Positions 19,593 through 19,648 of a stretch of DNA of 19,648 bases are shown here, in pieces. A program made the translations under genes and the position numbers. The notes beneath the pieces were generated by a model. That model saw only the letters and a list, made by a program, of their open reading frames with translations, did no database searches and was not told the origin of the DNA. This stretch comes from Pseudanabaena sp. CAN_BIN31. Lineage in GTDB: Bacteria > Cyanobacteriota > Cyanobacteriia > Pseudanabaenales > Pseudanabaenaceae. Location: NCBI GenBank assembly GCA_026785865.1, contig JAJAZG010000397.1, positions 1 through 19,648 of the forward strand. The letters are read 5' to 3'. Each line of letters begins with the position of its first letter. The first letter of the stretch is position 1.

Positions 19593-19648
19593 CAACTATC
19601 TCATTGACAAGAGACTTTAAAGAAACAGTTAATGCTAGAGTTCAAACC
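19589..19648 (+). CDS. Antitoxin of the HigB/HigA-like pair (3' partial)
   Basis: Only the first 20 residues are in the window: MTTISLTRDFKETVNARVQT. TRDFKETV-ARVQ is the conserved start of the helix-turn-helix addiction-module antidote proteins that follow RelE/HigB-like toxins in cyanobacteria. The ATG overlaps the toxin frame's final TGA as ATGA. Because that toxin frame now carries a stop 150 bases earlier, coupling may be weakened. The gene runs off the right edge. Confidence 0.75.
   Translation, partial: MTTISLTRDFKETVNARVQT

Noticed and set aside
19363..19620. 85-residue frame overlapping the toxin
   Set aside because: It is a shifted frame across the toxin; the toxin frame itself carries the family motifs before and after the stop.
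1..19648. tRNA, rRNA or CRISPR loci
   Set aside because: No cloverleaf-like sequence with a TTCGA/T-loop and CCA-type end, no rRNA-like sequence and no spaced direct repeats were seen; a computed scan was not possible.

Overview
The window is cyanobacterial chromosome. The octamer GCGATCGC (HIP1) recurs throughout, the ATP synthase beta and epsilon genes form a two-gene operon apart from the rest of the F1Fo genes, menD serves phylloquinone synthesis, and the accessory families (CHAT, Uma2, DUF29, XisH/XisI, Rpn) are typical of filamentous or Pseudanabaena-like cyanobacteria. The genus is an inference.

Positions 1 to about 11,720 are mainly housekeeping. A CHAT-domain protein runs in from the left edge behind a Pro-Thr repeat that contains an in-frame stop. 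A Uma2 nuclease gene converges on it, with a long hairpin between them. On the minus strand follow menD, maf (overlapping menD by ATGA) and trmD. On the plus strand come moeA, a sigma-70 family factor with an apparently duplicated region 2, an Rpn-type nuclease and a second Uma2 gene. These converge on atpD-atpC (minus strand) at a palindrome made of two HIP1 sites.

Positions 11,720 to the end are an accessory region. It holds two decayed copies of a helix-turn-helix gene on either side of two small coupled genes; a 953-residue PHP plus SMC-like ATPase (TrlF, or Ppl-type anti-phage protein) in a 4.1 kb block without any HIP1 site; xisH-xisI; a MazEF-like toxin-antitoxin pair abutting a 5'-truncated AAA ATPase that is coupled to a small protein with an E-A-K nuclease-like motif; a DUF29 gene; and a RelE/HigB-type toxin broken by a nonsense codon, coupled to its antitoxin, which runs off the right edge.

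The most interesting items are the double region 2 sigma factor, the TrlF/Ppl gene in its HIP1-free block, the truncated ATPase plus putative nuclease pair bounded by a 23-bp direct repeat, the 25-bp inverted repeat just upstream of moeA, and a hairpin family with a shared loop used as terminators. All identifications are from reading the sequence; no database search was run.
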